Source: Candidatus Kuenenia stuttgartensis
GTDB taxonomy: Bacteria > Planctomycetota > Planctomycetia > Gemmatales > Gemmataceae
Direction: 5' to 3'
DNA: 64,000 nt
Assembly: GCA_945875585.1 (NCBI GenBank)
Contig: CAMCLK010000009.1
Location: forward strand, 1 to 64,000
The number at the start of each line of letters is the position of its first letter. The stretch's first letter is position 1. The notes below the pieces were generated by a model. The model was not told where the DNA came from. It did no database searches and saw nothing but the letters and a program-made list of their open reading frames with translations. Positions 29,141-41,794 of the stretch are shown here, one piece after another. The position numbers and the translations under genes are program-made.

Positions 29141-29335
29141 CGGCGTTGTCCTTGCTGGATTGTCTGTCAAAGGCGTGGATCATCATCTCATCATATACCG
29201 TCAGTTTGAACTCACGGAGCGCACTTGGCAAGCGGAATCAGCCAGCAGCCCGGTTGTCCGGTTTTTCAGCCAAAAAGTTGGTACCGCATGCTCGAGGGCT
29301 AGACTCTCGCTGACTGGCTTGCCTTTGGTATTCAA

Positions 29336-29362
29336 GAGCCCCCACCTGAGTTGGGGGGTGAG
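29336..29362. repeat. REP-like palindromic unit, single copy
   Basis: Variant copy of the unit at 29489-29516. It begins GAGCCCCCACCTGAG and ends TTGGGGGGTGAG, and differs only at the AAC/AC-C positions in the middle. CCCCCA and TGGGGG arms can pair. Confidence 0.8.
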
Positions 29363-29428
29363 ACTGGCGCGATATGGAAAATCGTGCGAGTAGCGGAGGT
29401 TTGGGGCAAGTGAGTCCTAATCGATTCT

Positions 29429-29448
29429 CGCCAATCGGGAGATTGGCG
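29429..29448. repeat. Perfect 8-bp hairpin, copy 1
   Basis: CGCCAATC, loop GGGA, GATTGGCG. The 19-base core at 29431-29449 recurs exactly at 29584-29602. Confidence 0.85.
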
Positions 29449-29488
29449 TGCCGGAATTGCGACAAAAAAGAACACTTGTGGTAATCAT

Positions 29489-29554
29489 GAGCCCCCAACG
29501 TGAGTTGGGGGGTGAGCGGTCGCTGGCGCACCCCCCAACTCACGTTGGGGGCTC
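29489..29554. repeat. Paired REP-like element: 26-bp perfect inverted repeat
   Basis: 29489-29514 (starting GAGCCCCCAACGTGAG) is perfectly complementary to 29529-29554 (ending CACGTTGGGGGCTC), with 14 bases between. Each arm is itself partly palindromic. This is the head-to-head geometry of REP/BIME elements. Confidence 0.9.
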
Positions 29555-29581
29555 TCGAATACGTGTACCCTTATCCATTTT

Positions 29582-29601
29582 CACCAATCGGGAGATTGGC
29601 G
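29582..29601. repeat. Hairpin, copy 2
   Basis: CACCAATC, loop GGGA, GATTGGCG: the same unit as 29429-29448 with one arm mismatch. It lies about 20 bases past the stop of the PIG-L gene's antisense end and flanks the REP-like pair on the other side from copy 1. Confidence 0.8.
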
Positions 29602-29622
29602 TTCCCCGTGCGTGCTGATCTA

Positions 29623-30372
29623 TCAGGCCAGCAATTTTGTCAGGGCGTTGTCTTGCGGGAAGCCGTGGCCCAAATGTTGGCGGAATCCTTCGGCTGCTGC
29701 GGAGCCGATGGCCGCTCCACGGTGCTTCGCCCAAGCGCGCATCGCTTCGATGTACTGGTCCATTCCGTGTTGGCTGGCCAACCAGTCGCGTTGCGAGGCG
29801 TGGCAGGCTAGCATGGCGGCCTTGGTGTCTAGAACAGAGGCAATATCGATAACCATATCCGGTGGTACATCGCGGCCGAGGGAGTCTTTCCCTTCTATCG
29901 GATCGCAGTAGTACAGATGTGGAATATGGTCGAGTGCTGGGGCGCCAGCGCGAGGGAAAAGGTTTGGAACAGCGGCGTTGAAACAGGCAGCCCGAACCAA
30001 CAGGCTTGCCATTTCATGGTCGGGCATGTAGTCCGCGGGTGAGTGAGCCAAAACGATATCTGGGCGGACACTCCGCAGCAGCGAAACTGTTTTGCGGAGT
30101 GGCTTTGGTGCGTAAAAAAGCAACAGGTCCAACTCTTCGAGGCAGTGATAGCGGGCACCCGCCAATTCGGCTGCAGCTAGCGCCTCGGAACGGCGCATCC
30201 GGGAAATGGCCTCTGGCGCCAATTCCATGGAGCCACAATCACCGGCAGTGAATGTGGCAATGTGCAACTCGCACCCTACAGCAGCCAAGCGCAGCAAGGT
30301 TCCGGCGCAGAGGATTTCGGCGTCGTCCGGATGTGCCAATACACTCAGGACGACAGGGGCACGGCGGGTCAT
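29623..30372 (-). CDS. PIG-L family deacetylase
   Basis: 249 residues. The zinc site motif AHPDDAE is at residues 13-19 (VLSVLAHPDDAEILCAGTLL), and the second block HSPADYMPDHEMAS supplies the other ligand. LDLLLFYAP and DIASVLDTKAAMLACHASQ match the BshB1/LmbE branch that removes acetyl from N-acetylglucosaminyl compounds. The actual substrate cannot be read from the sequence. It is the last gene of the ABC-exporter operon, and its ATG overlaps the stop of the 943-residue gene by 4 bases. Cytoplasmic. Confidence 0.92.
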   Translation of the reverse strand: MTRRAPVVLSVLAHPDDAEILCAGTLLRLAAVGCELHIATFTAGDCGSMELAPEAISRMRRSEALAAAELAGARYHCLEELDLLLFYAPKPLRKTVSLLRSVRPDIVLAHSPADYMPDHEMASLLVRAACFNAAVPNLFPRAGAPALDHIPHLYYCDPIEGKDSLGRDVPPDMVIDIASVLDTKAAMLACHASQRDWLASQHGMDQYIEAMRAWAKHRGAAIGSAAAEGFRQHLGHGFPQDNALTKLLA

Positions 30373-33200
30373 CGTGGGGGCAAGTCCGGCGGTACGGGGC
30401 GGTTTTGTGTCACGGCTCCGTTGCGGCCTTCAACGGCTCCCTTGGCTGTTTCAGATATCAGGGGTTGCCTGCGTGGGAAGTCGGTCTCGTCGAGGTAATC
30501 GAGCATCGGCGCAACCAGACTAAGCTTAGGGTAGGGCGCCGCTTCACGCGGGTTGGCCAGATGGCGGGTTACACCTGCCAGCAAACCAAGTTCGCCGACC
30601 GCATAGCCCGCTCCACCCCCAGTGGCGGTGAGCAGGCTGGATGCGAATTGAACATTGGCAAGCCGGGTCGCAATGTTGCGACGGGCATCGATATGGATCG
30701 ATTCTTCCTGTTCTTCCGCAAGTTGCTTGTAGCGCATTTCAAGAGTATAGCTCTCTTCCTGAAGATTTTCGTCTTTACCATAGTCGCTCAAAACGCGCAG
30801 CACGGTATCTGACAACCAACCCTGACGTGTGGCATCGCGCAGCAGGATCTTCTCACGCCAAGCCACAAAAGCATCGGGCCGGCGGTAGATGCGCAGGGCG
30901 TCGCGTTCGTTGGCCAACGGTTGGTAACGGGCCAGAGTATCGGCTTCGTAAAAACGTTTTCGGGCTATGCGTGCCGCCGGGTGTATTTCGCCCAAGGCGC
31001 GTGAGTAATGGCTGGTAAAGTTGCTCATCTGCCGGTAGATATCGAATTCCTTCAGGAAGTAATGAGCCTTCCATGAGGCTTTCATTTCGCTGGTCCAGCC
31101 TTCTTCGGGGAAGGGGTGTTTGGGCTGTGATCCGCGCAGCATCTGGTTGAAAGCCCGTTGTTTTTCCGGGGTATCGGGCTTTTCCATGTTATCGGTCACC
31201 ATGTAGGTGAGGCGATAAAGCATGGCGGTGCGGTCCAGATTGAGTTCTTCAACCGGGTCGAGTTGAAGATGGTTTTCCTGCGCGATTTTACGCCAAACCC
31301 GGTCTGTTTCGACCAAGGCGGCTTCCATCCAGGCAATGTCTTTGCCAAGAGTGAGCTTCCGGCCGGGAATCCAGTCAGCGAGGATGTAACCGCCGCCTGG
31401 AGCGAGGTTTGTTCCTTCGCGTACAGGATCGTTGTCGCCTGAATCCGGGTCGTACCAACCTTCCTGCTGCAACCGTTTGACAATACTGGCCTGCATCAGG
31501 CCGGGCTGCGTGCGGAAGAGCAGTGTCGCCAGATTCTTTGGTTTGCGTTGAGCTACCCGATTTTCGATAGGACGGGTGTCGCCTGGCAAATCACTTGGTG
31601 GGGGTACTGGTTCCAGCGCGTAGCGGTACCAAGCCAAGGCCGCTGCCCATGCATCGAAATCTTCACCCAGATCGCGAATGTCGGTGTAACGCTTCTGAGC
31701 GCCTGGATCCCATTCTTTGTTGACGGGGCTACCATCGGCCAGTTTGTCTGTTGAACGGTCTGGGTTGACCGGCAGCAGCGGGAACCGTTCGATCGGGTTG
31801 GAAAGAATGTCGGCAACCGGGTTTTCGGGCATGCGCCATTCGTTTTGAGCAGATCGAACGTGCTTTCGAATATCATAAACGGAAGGAATGGTCAGGCTGT
31901 CGGACAGGAACCGAACAAGTGTGTCCGCGTTTTCGCAGGTGAACTGGGTGCGACGCTGCGTGCGGCGGCCTTTTCCGGCTGTCTGACTTGCGGGTACAAA
32001 TTCGGGGCGGAGGCCTTCGCGCAACCGGCGAGCCAAAGCAGGGTACTTCTCGCAGAAAAGAACGAGTTCGCGTTCAGCGCGATCGAGGCGCGCCAGTAGT
32101 TTTTCCTCGGGGCTGGATGGGCCCTGAGCATCGAGACGTAACTGGCGTGCTGCCTGAGCTTCCCGCGTGGAAGCAACGGGCATGGCAAGGAGCTTGGCCA
32201 TATCCACATTACGGGATCGACGATATCCAGCAATTGCGGCATCGGCTGCTGAGTCTCGTTCGGCTCGGAACCGCGCAAAGTCAGATTCGCCCACCAAGCG
32301 ACCGTCTGGAGTGCTGACATACCGCTGCATGAGGAGAGGGGCGATGGCAAGACTACCCCATGCTCCCGGACCCGTGATCAATGGCAACCCGGTGGCACCC
32401 TGTTCTGTCTGATCCATCCACGCCATGGTCAGTTCAAGGGGCGTGGTGGGGAGATCTTCTGGAACAACTGGCTTGTCAGCAGGGCCGGTAGAATCAGCGA
32501 GTTTTAAGATGGTGTCGTGGCCCAATTGGCTGGCCAGACGCAGACGCAACAGCCATTCTGCTTCCGGGCGTTTCTGTCGCTGCTGCTGGCGGATTTCCTC
32601 GAATCGGGTCCAGCGTACTTCTTGGCCTTTGTCGTCGAATACCTGAAAACGCAATGGATCGCGTTCAGCCGGGTGCACATTGGCTAATTGGAACAGGCTG
32701 CGGTTGATGTTGGTTTCGTCGGACTGATTGATTTTGTGCTGCAAATAGAAGCCGATGTTGTACCGAAGGTCGGGATTAAAACGGTTACGTTTCTCGCCCT
32801 CAGCAAGCATTTGGCAGCCAAGAGACAGGTAGTAGAGCTTTTCGCGCGGCCTGTCGAGTTCCGCATACACGTTGTAGGCAAAATTCCAGCTCTGGAACAA
32901 CCAAGGGGTGATGAAGTGGGGCTGCAGCTTGGTCAGCGAACGCGTGATCAGCTCCATTTCGTTCCAGCGGTTTTTCTTCTGGAGTTCCGTGACTTGGAAC
33001 CACAAGTAGCTGACTGCCAAACCGCGGGAGCCAGTCAGGGCCAGTTCAAGGGCCCGCCCTGCAACTTCAACGTTACCAATTTCCTCTTCTAGCAACGCCA
33101 GTTTGCGCGCCTGAGGCTTAACAACACCTTCACGCCACAACCAGGCCAGGCTTAAAAGTCCCAGCACCAGCAGCAGATAAATCGCCTCTCGCCTCAGCAT
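30369..33200 (-). CDS. Large membrane-anchored protein of ABC-exporter operon, unrecognised
   Basis: 943 residues. One N-terminal membrane helix (AIYLLLVLGLLSLAWLW) is followed by a large, mostly helical domain rich in Trp, Arg and Glu. The first ~200 residues look like TPR-type helices (VAGRALELALTGSRGLAVSY, YVLYSLGCQML-like segment at LYYLSLGCQMLAEGEKRN). A second hydrophobic patch near residue 880 (FASSLLTATGGGAGYAVGEL) may be buried or membrane-associated. The ATG at 33200 has GGAGG 7 bases before it. It sits between the ABC-2 permease (45-base gap) and the PIG-L gene (4-base overlap). I recognise it only as a planctomycete-type hypothetical; a periplasmic accessory role for the exporter is inference. 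Confidence 0.85.
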   Translation of the reverse strand: MLRREAIYLLLVLGLLSLAWLWREGVVKPQARKLALLEEEIGNVEVAGRALELALTGSRGLAVSYLWFQVTELQKKNRWNEMELITRSLTKLQPHFITPWLFQSWNFAYNVYAELDRPREKLYYLSLGCQMLAEGEKRNRFNPDLRYNIGFYLQHKINQSDETNINRSLFQLANVHPAERDPLRFQVFDDKGQEVRWTRFEEIRQQQRQKRPEAEWLLRLRLASQLGHDTILKLADSTGPADKPVVPEDLPTTPLELTMAWMDQTEQGATGLPLITGPGAWGSLAIAPLLMQRYVSTPDGRLVGESDFARFRAERDSAADAAIAGYRRSRNVDMAKLLAMPVASTREAQAARQLRLDAQGPSSPEEKLLARLDRAERELVLFCEKYPALARRLREGLRPEFVPASQTAGKGRRTQRRTQFTCENADTLVRFLSDSLTIPSVYDIRKHVRSAQNEWRMPENPVADILSNPIERFPLLPVNPDRSTDKLADGSPVNKEWDPGAQKRYTDIRDLGEDFDAWAAALAWYRYALEPVPPPSDLPGDTRPIENRVAQRKPKNLATLLFRTQPGLMQASIVKRLQQEGWYDPDSGDNDPVREGTNLAPGGGYILADWIPGRKLTLGKDIAWMEAALVETDRVWRKIAQENHLQLDPVEELNLDRTAMLYRLTYMVTDNMEKPDTPEKQRAFNQMLRGSQPKHPFPEEGWTSEMKASWKAHYFLKEFDIYRQMSNFTSHYSRALGEIHPAARIARKRFYEADTLARYQPLANERDALRIYRRPDAFVAWREKILLRDATRQGWLSDTVLRVLSDYGKDENLQEESYTLEMRYKQLAEEQEESIHIDARRNIATRLANVQFASSLLTATGGGAGYAVGELGLLAGVTRHLANPREAAPYPKLSLVAPMLDYLDETDFPRRQPLISETAKGAVEGRNGAVTQNRPVPPDLPPR

Positions 33201-33245
33201 CGTTCAGCCTCCCCGCACCGCGACTTTCGACCAAACCCTGACGGA

Positions 33246-35156
33246 TCAGGTAGGCCCGGCAACCTCGCGCCAGCGCAGCAGGTAGAACCCCAGCAGCAGC
33301 CAGGGCAGGATGTAAAAAATGGTCAGAATGGCATTACAAGCCAAGTCTGCTCCGCCAATGGCAAAGCCATTTCCTACATACTCGGGGTAGTAGGAAAGGC
33401 GGTCCACTTCGGGCAGAAATCGGGCCAAGGCTCCCAGCACTTCACGTACAACTTTGTCGCTTTGCTGGATCAGCGTATTGAGTGCGGTATCTTCAAGCGG
33501 CTTGGCTGCCACGGAGTTGTCGATAAGGCGCTTGATGTTTTCGAGTGGGCCACCACCCGCGGACTTGCCTTCAACAAGCTCCCGCACAAACTCCTGAACG
33601 TGTGCCAGCATCATCAGGACCATGCCCATCAGCAACGAGATGACAGTGCTCAACTCGGTGGACAGAACCAATGTGACACTGATCACAAGTAACAATCGCA
33701 GCCACAGTGCAAACGAAGCCAAGAAGAAGTTGACTGCAAACCGGACGGGTTGCGCGCCGGCGCGGGCATCGTCTTGACGGAAGTAAAAGTCGTACCGCGC
33801 CATGCCGACATATTGGGTCGATTCTTTGCAGGTCACTCGCACTGTCAGTGCTGGCAGTTTGGGATCGCCTTTGAGGGCATTGGCGAAGAGTGCGCCCGGG
33901 ATATCGACAGATCCGGTGGCGTAGTCGAAGAACGTTACCGAACCGGCGGGCTGGAAGTAGCCGTGGTCGCTGGCGATCTGTTCTGGAGAAAGAGATGGGT
34001 CTTTTTCTCGTGCCCTGCGCATGGCTTCGGCGTCGTGGTTGCGGGTGGTTATCACCAAACCGATACCGACACCCCTATTTTCAAATCCCTTGGTTGTGCG
34101 ATAGATATCGAAAGTGAACTCCGCCTGTACCTTGTCGCGTGTTGCCAAAACAGAAGGAACCGTCGGGTAGACCCACGAAGCTTCCGGACTGACAATTCCC
34201 GTAGCGCTCTGGGTAGGACCGGAGATGTAGCCTCGGTATTCCCATTCGCGACCAACGTTATCTCCCTTGGCGGCGCTCGAGGTGTTTTTGAATTCCAAGA
34301 ATCCAAACAGCGGCAATCTGGCTTTCAGGCTTTCCTCGGCCGCGTCGGGGGATACACCGCGGATGATGTACATGAGGCCGGCGGATGTGAGAACAACCAG
34401 CACGAGTGTCATGAGGGCCATGGTGCCGATGAGTCGGCCCAAAAGGATTTCAACGCGTTCGACAGGCTTGGTAACAATCAAAAACAGCGATTGGGTGCGG
34501 ATATCAGCGGGCAACCCGGAAGCTGCCAGAAGAGCGCCTACCAGAATGAGCACGACTGTCATGGCATAAAAGACCACAGACACATAGGTGCGCAGTTCGT
34601 CGGTTGGCTTGGACGGGATGAACCATGAACCGAAAAGGACAATCAGCAAAAGGCCAGTGAACGCATAGAGCACGCGTTTGCGGATGGCTTCCTTGAAGCT
34701 GAGATTGGCGATCGCCAAAATGCGTCGTGGGCTCAGGCGTGGAATGTTAGCGACGAAAGGGGCGGAAACCAGCAGGATTGCCGCGAGTCCGGAGAATGCG
34801 AGGGGGAAGTCGGCCCAACCTGGCCGGGCAACCAAAGGGGCGTTGGCACTAATGACAGCATCTGCCGGAAGGAACAGAGGCCGGAACAGGGCGACAATGC
34901 TGGCAATGTCGAGAAGTAGGATCGGAACCGAAAGTGCCAACAGCAGCAGCACTGCGAGTCTGGCGAATCCCTTAAGGGCGAAAACCTTCCGGAATCCGCC
35001 GGCGAGGAACCACAGAAATGCGCACAGGGATGCTAGTCCACCCACTGTCAACAGGTAGAACAGCGTGCTTCCCACGCTGAGAACCTGAAACAGCTCAAGC
35101 GGATCCCGCTCGAGAGACAGAGCAGCCCAAGGAAGGTTGAGGTTCATGCTGTTCAC
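33246..35156 (-). CDS. ABC-2 type transporter permease
   Basis: 636 residues. About six or more membrane helices fall in two groups: residues ~30-245 ([78 protein letters not shown]) and ~490-630 ([38 protein letters not shown]). Between them is a soluble insertion of about 240 residues. [20 protein letters not shown] is the typical ABC-2 coupling segment. Its start overlaps the end of the ATPase gene by 4 bases, so the two make one transporter. The substrate is unknown; the large extracytoplasmic insertion is unusual for simple ABC-2 permeases. Confidence 0.9.
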   Translation of the reverse strand: MNSMNLNLPWAALSLERDPLELFQVLSVGSTLFYLLTVGGLASLCAFLWFLAGGFRKVFALKGFARLAVLLLLALSVPILLLDIASIVALFRPLFLPADAVISANAPLVARPGWADFPLAFSGLAAILLVSAPFVANIPRLSPRRILAIANLSFKEAIRKRVLYAFTGLLLIVLFGSWFIPSKPTDELRTYVSVVFYAMTVVLILVGALLAASGLPADIRTQSLFLIVTKPVERVEILLGRLIGTMALMTLVLVVLTSAGLMYIIRGVSPDAAEESLKARLPLFGFLEFKNTSSAAKGDNVGREWEYRGYISGPTQSATGIVSPEASWVYPTVPSVLATRDKVQAEFTFDIYRTTKGFENRGVGIGLVITTRNHDAEAMRRAREKDPSLSPEQIASDHGYFQPAGSVTFFDYATGSVDIPGALFANALKGDPKLPALTVRVTCKESTQYVGMARYDFYFRQDDARAGAQPVRFAVNFFLASFALWLRLLLVISVTLVLSTELSTVISLLMGMVLMMLAHVQEFVRELVEGKSAGGGPLENIKRLIDNSVAAKPLEDTALNTLIQQSDKVVREVLGALARFLPEVDRLSYYPEYVGNGFAIGGADLACNAILTIFYILPWLLLGFYLLRWREVAGPT

Positions 35157-36061
35157 CGGGACTGCACCGCCGTGTCGTCTGCAAGGAATCGGCGGCCAGG
35201 CCGTGCCTTGGATTCCGCCACAACCTTGAGGAAGTAATCTTCGAGTGTTGTTGTGGGGTGGCCGAAGGCATCGAGTGTGCCTCCGTGTGCTTTGACCACC
35301 GCTTCCAGATCGCGTTTGAGCGCGTCGCTGAGTCGGATATTACTGGCGCGCAGTTCAAGTCTGTCGGCGTCTTGCAGCAGTGTGCTGACCTTGCCGTAGG
35401 CTTGCAGGTCGCCTTCATGAAGGATGGCGATGCGGTCGCAGATGTCCTGAACATCTTCAAGTCGGTGGCTGCACATGATGACAGTTTTGCCTTCATTGCG
35501 CAGACTGCGAATGAGGTCTTTCATCCAATACGCGCCCAAGGGGTCGAGGCCCGAGGTTGGTTCGTCGAGAATGACCAGTTTCGGGTTATTGATAAGCGCC
35601 TGAGCCAAGCCAATGCGCTGGCGCATGCCTTTGCTGTACTCGCGGAGTTGACGCTTTTTGTCGCGTTCCAGACCAACACGTTCAATGAGTTCTGCGGCTC
35701 GTTTGCGGCGAACACGCGGTTCGATGTCGAAGAGACGGCCGTAAAAATCGAGCGTTTCTTCGGCATTAAGGAAGCGGTAGAGGTACGACTCTTCGGGCAG
35801 GTAGCCGATGTACTCGTTCTTTTTCACATCGGTGGTGGGTTTACCCAGCACAAAGGCTTCACCTTCGGATGGATACAAAAGCCCGAGCAGCAGCTTAATG
35901 GTTGTGGTTTTGCCGGAACCGTTGGGCCCAAGCAGGCCGAAGATTTCGCCTTCGTCGACATGAATATCGAGCGCTCGAAGCGCAGTTTTCTTCTTGCGCC
36001 CCCAGAAGTCGAGGAAAATCTTGGTGAGCTTCCGCGTCTCGACCACCTTGACGTTGCTCAT
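35153..36061 (-). CDS. ABC transporter ATP-binding protein
   Basis: 302 residues from the ATG at 36061 ([14 protein letters not shown]); the frame extends 11 codons upstream. All nucleotide-binding motifs are present: Walker [11 protein letters not shown]-loop YLPEESYL, signature [15 protein letters not shown], Walker [14 protein letters not shown] and H-loop [11 protein letters not shown]-terminal extension of about 80 residues follows the core, as in the CcmA/NatA-type drug or lipid exporters. It energises the permease encoded next to it. First gene of the ABC operon (36061 to 29623). Confidence 0.95.
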   Translation of the reverse strand: MSNVKVVETRKLTKIFLDFWGRKKKTALRALDIHVDEGEIFGLLGPNGSGKTTTIKLLLGLLYPSEGEAFVLGKPTTDVKKNEYIGYLPEESYLYRFLNAEETLDFYGRLFDIEPRVRRKRAAELIERVGLERDKKRQLREYSKGMRQRIGLAQALINNPKLVILDEPTSGLDPLGAYWMKDLIRSLRNEGKTVIMCSHRLEDVQDICDRIAILHEGDLQAYGKVSTLLQDADRLELRASNIRLSDALKRDLEAVVKAHGGTLDAFGHPTTTLEDYFLKVVAESKARPGRRFLADDTAVQSR

Positions 36062-36261
36062 GCGTGGGCCATCCAGCGATAAAAGGACCAACAAACAATC
36101 TCGACGTTACGCTCGAGGGGCGCCATGGGTTCGCAGGCTCAGGATTTGGTCAGACGCCTTGGAACCACCAGAGATGTCATCTTATTTCAGAAGTGGCCGT
36201 GATCAAGCACGAACATGCGTGCTTAATACGATCCTCTTGATTATCTGCCCTGCCCAGACGG

Positions 36262-37599
36262 TCAGCGTGCCCGCAGCTGCACAATTTGGTCCCGAGTTCT
36301 GACATAAAGCGCTCCACCGCTTACAGCTGGAGTTGCCAAAGCCATTCCACCAAATGCGTGGCGTGCCAGAATCCGTGACGGGTAGGCAGGGTCTAACACC
36401 AAAACCTCGGCGTCTTCGGTAACTGCGACAAGGCGATTGCCAGCCATGACGGGAGACGCCGTGAAATGGGTCGCTTTTCCAACAGATGCTTTGTCGACCA
36501 ATGCCTTGCCGGTGGCGGCATCGAGCGAGGTCATTTGCCCGCGGTCGAGCAGAACATGCAAACGATCGCCTATCAGAACAGGAGACGGATGATAGGAACC
36601 CGCCTGCCCGTTGCGCCAGACGATAGATCCGTTGGAACTTTCACCCAGCTTGAGAGTGATGTCGCCCCGAGCCCCTGGCTTGATGGCAAAAACAGGCTTC
36701 CGTATGTCCATCACGTATCCGGAACTGACAAATAAAATAGGTTTTCCATCGATCACACCCGCTGACGGTGTTGGAATGGCAATCATCGACATGCCACCCA
36801 GTTCCCAGAGCAGGTCGCCCTTGGTGTCGTAGGAGCGCACCTTTCCCTTGCCCGGTGTAACGATTTCGACGCCGCCCGGATGAGTCCAAACAAACGGGGT
36901 GGCCCAGTTGCTTTTCTCGGCCCGGTTTTTTTTCCACACGGTATTGCCTGTGGTGGCTTCCAGCGCCCAGAGAACCGATTCGTCTTCTGAATCCATTGCC
37001 CAATAAACCACGCCATTGTGCAGCACGGGAGACGCCGCTGGCCCCCATCCCATTTCGGTTTTGCGCACGGGCAGATCGTGTTTCCAAAGGATTTTGCCGG
37101 TGTGGTCTAGGCCTGCAATGCCCCGGTTACCGAAACAGGCCACGATCACCTTATCGTCGCAGCATGGTGTTTCCGAAGCGTAGGAATTCTTGATGTGGAT
37201 GGTGCCCTGAGCGGTTCCTTCAAACACAGGAACGCGCCATAGTTGCTTGCCTGAAGTGGTATCGAGTGCCGTGACAACCCACTGCCGGTTGCCCGGCTGC
37301 ACCTTTCCCTGCAGATCGAGGATGTAAAGTCCCTTGCGCGGATCTGGAGCGACGGAATCGGTGGTGGAAGAAGTAACAATGACCTTTCCAGAATGAACAA
37401 TAGGGCTGGACCATCCCGCACCGGGCACAGATACCTTCCAGCGGGTTAGGGCATCGGTTGGCTGGTTATCGAGGCCGGGAACTTCGCTGCCAACTCCCGC
37501 GCGGTCAAGCCCTCTGAATCCGGGCCATGATTCCTGTGCGGATGCAGTGGATATCGAGGCTTGAACTATCAGCAGGGTTAACCAAAATCGTGGGTACAT
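36262..37599 (-). CDS. Secreted PQQ-like beta-propeller protein
   Basis: 445 residues from the ATG at 37599, which gives a clean signal peptide (MYPRFWLTLLIVQASISTAS-AQ). The mature part is a run of PQQ/WD-like propeller blades: GLYILDLQGKVQPGNRQWVV, VTALDTTSGKQLWRVPVF, GIAGLDHTGKILWKHDL, VLWALEATTGNTVWKKN and TSLDAATGKALV. Such BamB-like proteins are common in planctomycetes and usually structural or binding. No PQQ-dehydrogenase catalytic signature is evident. It is transcribed divergently from acnA, with a 112-base gap for both promoters. Confidence 0.88.
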   Translation of the reverse strand: MYPRFWLTLLIVQASISTASAQESWPGFRGLDRAGVGSEVPGLDNQPTDALTRWKVSVPGAGWSSPIVHSGKVIVTSSTTDSVAPDPRKGLYILDLQGKVQPGNRQWVVTALDTTSGKQLWRVPVFEGTAQGTIHIKNSYASETPCCDDKVIVACFGNRGIAGLDHTGKILWKHDLPVRKTEMGWGPAASPVLHNGVVYWAMDSEDESVLWALEATTGNTVWKKNRAEKSNWATPFVWTHPGGVEIVTPGKGKVRSYDTKGDLLWELGGMSMIAIPTPSAGVIDGKPILFVSSGYVMDIRKPVFAIKPGARGDITLKLGESSNGSIVWRNGQAGSYHPSPVLIGDRLHVLLDRGQMTSLDAATGKALVDKASVGKATHFTASPVMAGNRLVAVTEDAEVLVLDPAYPSRILARHAFGGMALATPAVSGGALYVRTRDQIVQLRAR

Positions 37600-37711
37600 G
37601 GCGATCACCTTTGAATTGACTGACACCGGGCACATGCTGAGCGTTGCCATGCTCGGCCAGTTGTGACAAGATAAGCTTCCTCCCTTAGAAATCGAACCGG
37701 GAATCCAATTC

Positions 37712-40411
<2,700 letters not shown>

Positions 40412-40452
40412 CGCTTTGACAATAACCCATCACGGCTCGAGGGTGCCTGACT

Positions 40453-41523
40453 ATGCGCAGTTTCGCGATCCTGTTATGGGCACTGTATGCCAGCGCTGCT
40501 GCAGCCCAAACTGTTTCCACATTTGCTGGAACCGGTTCCAAAGGCTTCAGTGGCGATGGTGGCCCTGCTGACAAGGCGCAACTCAACAACCCCTTTGCCG
40601 TGGCGCGTGGACCTGACGGCTTTATTTACATTTGCGATGTCGATAATCATCGCGTGCGCCGTGTCGCCAAGGATGGAACCATTTCCACCTTCGCCGGCAA
40701 CGGGAAAAAAGCTTATGCGGGTGATGGCGGCCCAGCGATTCAGGCTTCCCTGAACCAACCGTATGAACTGGCTTGGGACACCGCTGGGAATTTGTATTTC
40801 GTTGAGATAGGCAACCATGTTGTCCGCAAGGTGGATGGCAAAACAGGCACAATTTCCACGGTGGCTGGAACAGGTAAGTCTGGTTTTTCCGGTGATGCTG
40901 GACCGGCCACCAAGGCCCAAATGAGTGCACCCCACAGCCTCGCGTTCGATCCTCAGGGCGATATTCTCGTTTGCGATATTCTCAATCACCGCGTGCGGAA
41001 AATCGACATGAAGGCTGGAACCATTAGCACATGGGCCGGCAACGGTGAGAAAAAAACGTCGCCTGATGGCACGACCATCGGAAATTCGAGCTTGAACGGT
41101 CCACGGGCTTTGGCATTTGCCAATGATGGCACACTGTGGCTGGCATTGCGGGAAGGCAATGCTGTTTTAAGGCTCGATCCCAAAGCTGGAACACTGAAAC
41201 GTGTAGCGGGTACGGGAAAATCAGGCTTCACTGGCAATGGTGGACCGGCGCTTAGCGCAACACTCTCCGGCCCCAAGGGTGTCAGTCTCGATTCCAAAGG
41301 CAATATATATTTGGCGGATACGGAATCTCATTCGATCCGCATGATCGACGTCTCGAAAAATACGCTAGAACTTCTGGTGGGTGATGGGAAAAAGGCCGAT
41401 GGCCCCGACGGCGATCCCCTTAAGTGTCGTTTGGCTAGGCCGCATGGCGTATTTGTCGACAAAGACGATTCTGTCTTCATTGGCGACAGCGAAAACCACA
41501 GGGTTAGGTTGCTGAAGAAGTAA
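40453..41523 (+). CDS. Secreted NHL-repeat beta-propeller protein
   Basis: 356 residues. The signal peptide MRSFAILLWALYASAAAAQ leads into about five NHL blades with strongly repeated units: VSTFAGTGSKGFSGDGGPA, ISTFAGNGKKAYAGDGGPA, ISTVAGTGKSGFSGDAGPA and KRVAGTGKSGFTGNGGPA. Each is followed by a YICDVDNHRVRRV or LVCDILNHRVRKI strand. NHL propellers bind proteins, RNA or polymers; no catalytic residues are apparent. Read from the same strand as acnA, 42 bases downstream. Confidence 0.9.
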   Translation: MRSFAILLWALYASAAAAQTVSTFAGTGSKGFSGDGGPADKAQLNNPFAVARGPDGFIYICDVDNHRVRRVAKDGTISTFAGNGKKAYAGDGGPAIQASLNQPYELAWDTAGNLYFVEIGNHVVRKVDGKTGTISTVAGTGKSGFSGDAGPATKAQMSAPHSLAFDPQGDILVCDILNHRVRKIDMKAGTISTWAGNGEKKTSPDGTTIGNSSLNGPRALAFANDGTLWLALREGNAVLRLDPKAGTLKRVAGTGKSGFTGNGGPALSATLSGPKGVSLDSKGNIYLADTESHSIRMIDVSKNTLELLVGDGKKADGPDGDPLKCRLARPHGVFVDKDDSVFIGDSENHRVRLLKK

Positions 41524-41557
41524 CGAGTGATTACGAGCCTGCATTCCTTCGCACGCG

Positions 41558-41794
41558 TCAATGATCCCTTACCGCCGTTACCACCGGTTCCCGGCCTCTG
41601 CGGCGGTCGAGGAACACCCGGGTCTTGTGCTCGGGGTACCACCATTGCTCCAGAATGCGGCCTAGGCTGATCACCTGACGCGCCATCACAGGTGGTTTTC
41701 CCAGCTTTTGTTCTACTTCCAGTCCCGTTTGGCCCGGGCGGATATCTGGGTGCTGGCACATGGTCAGAAGAACCGTCGCCACGATTGCATTCAT
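41558..41794 (-). CDS. Small exported protein, BamE/SmpA-like
   Basis: 78 residues from the ATG at 41794, which overlaps the sppA stop by 4 bases (ATGA). A short hydrophobic leader (MNAIVATVLLTMC) ends in a cysteine that could be a lipid site, although the lipobox is poor. The mature part has the pattern IRPGQTGLEVEQKLGKPP, then QWWYPEHKTRVFLDRR, which resembles the small alpha-beta fold of BamE/SmpA-type proteins (GMT-x-VxxxLGxP ... W-Y ... V-F). That assignment is tentative. Coupled to sppA; convergent with the NHL gene (34-base gap). Confidence 0.65.
   Translation of the reverse strand: MNAIVATVLLTMCQHPDIRPGQTGLEVEQKLGKPPVMARQVISLGRILEQWWYPEHKTRVFLDRRRGREPVVTAVRDH

Larger units (their letters stand above)
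29171..29622. other. Repeat-rich intergenic spacer
   Basis: About 450 bases without a supportable gene between divergently unrelated units that read the same way. It holds three copies of a GAGCCCCCA...TTGGGGGG unit and two copies of a CCAATCGGGAGATTGG hairpin, described separately. Short frames across it contain only translated repeat. Confidence 0.8.

Noticed and set aside
29238-29543. 101-codon minus frame in the repeat spacer
   Set aside because: Consists of translated hairpin repeats; no start signal.
29336-29602. CRISPR array
   Set aside because: Repeats are palindromic, of two kinds, unevenly spaced and partly inverted; no cas genes.
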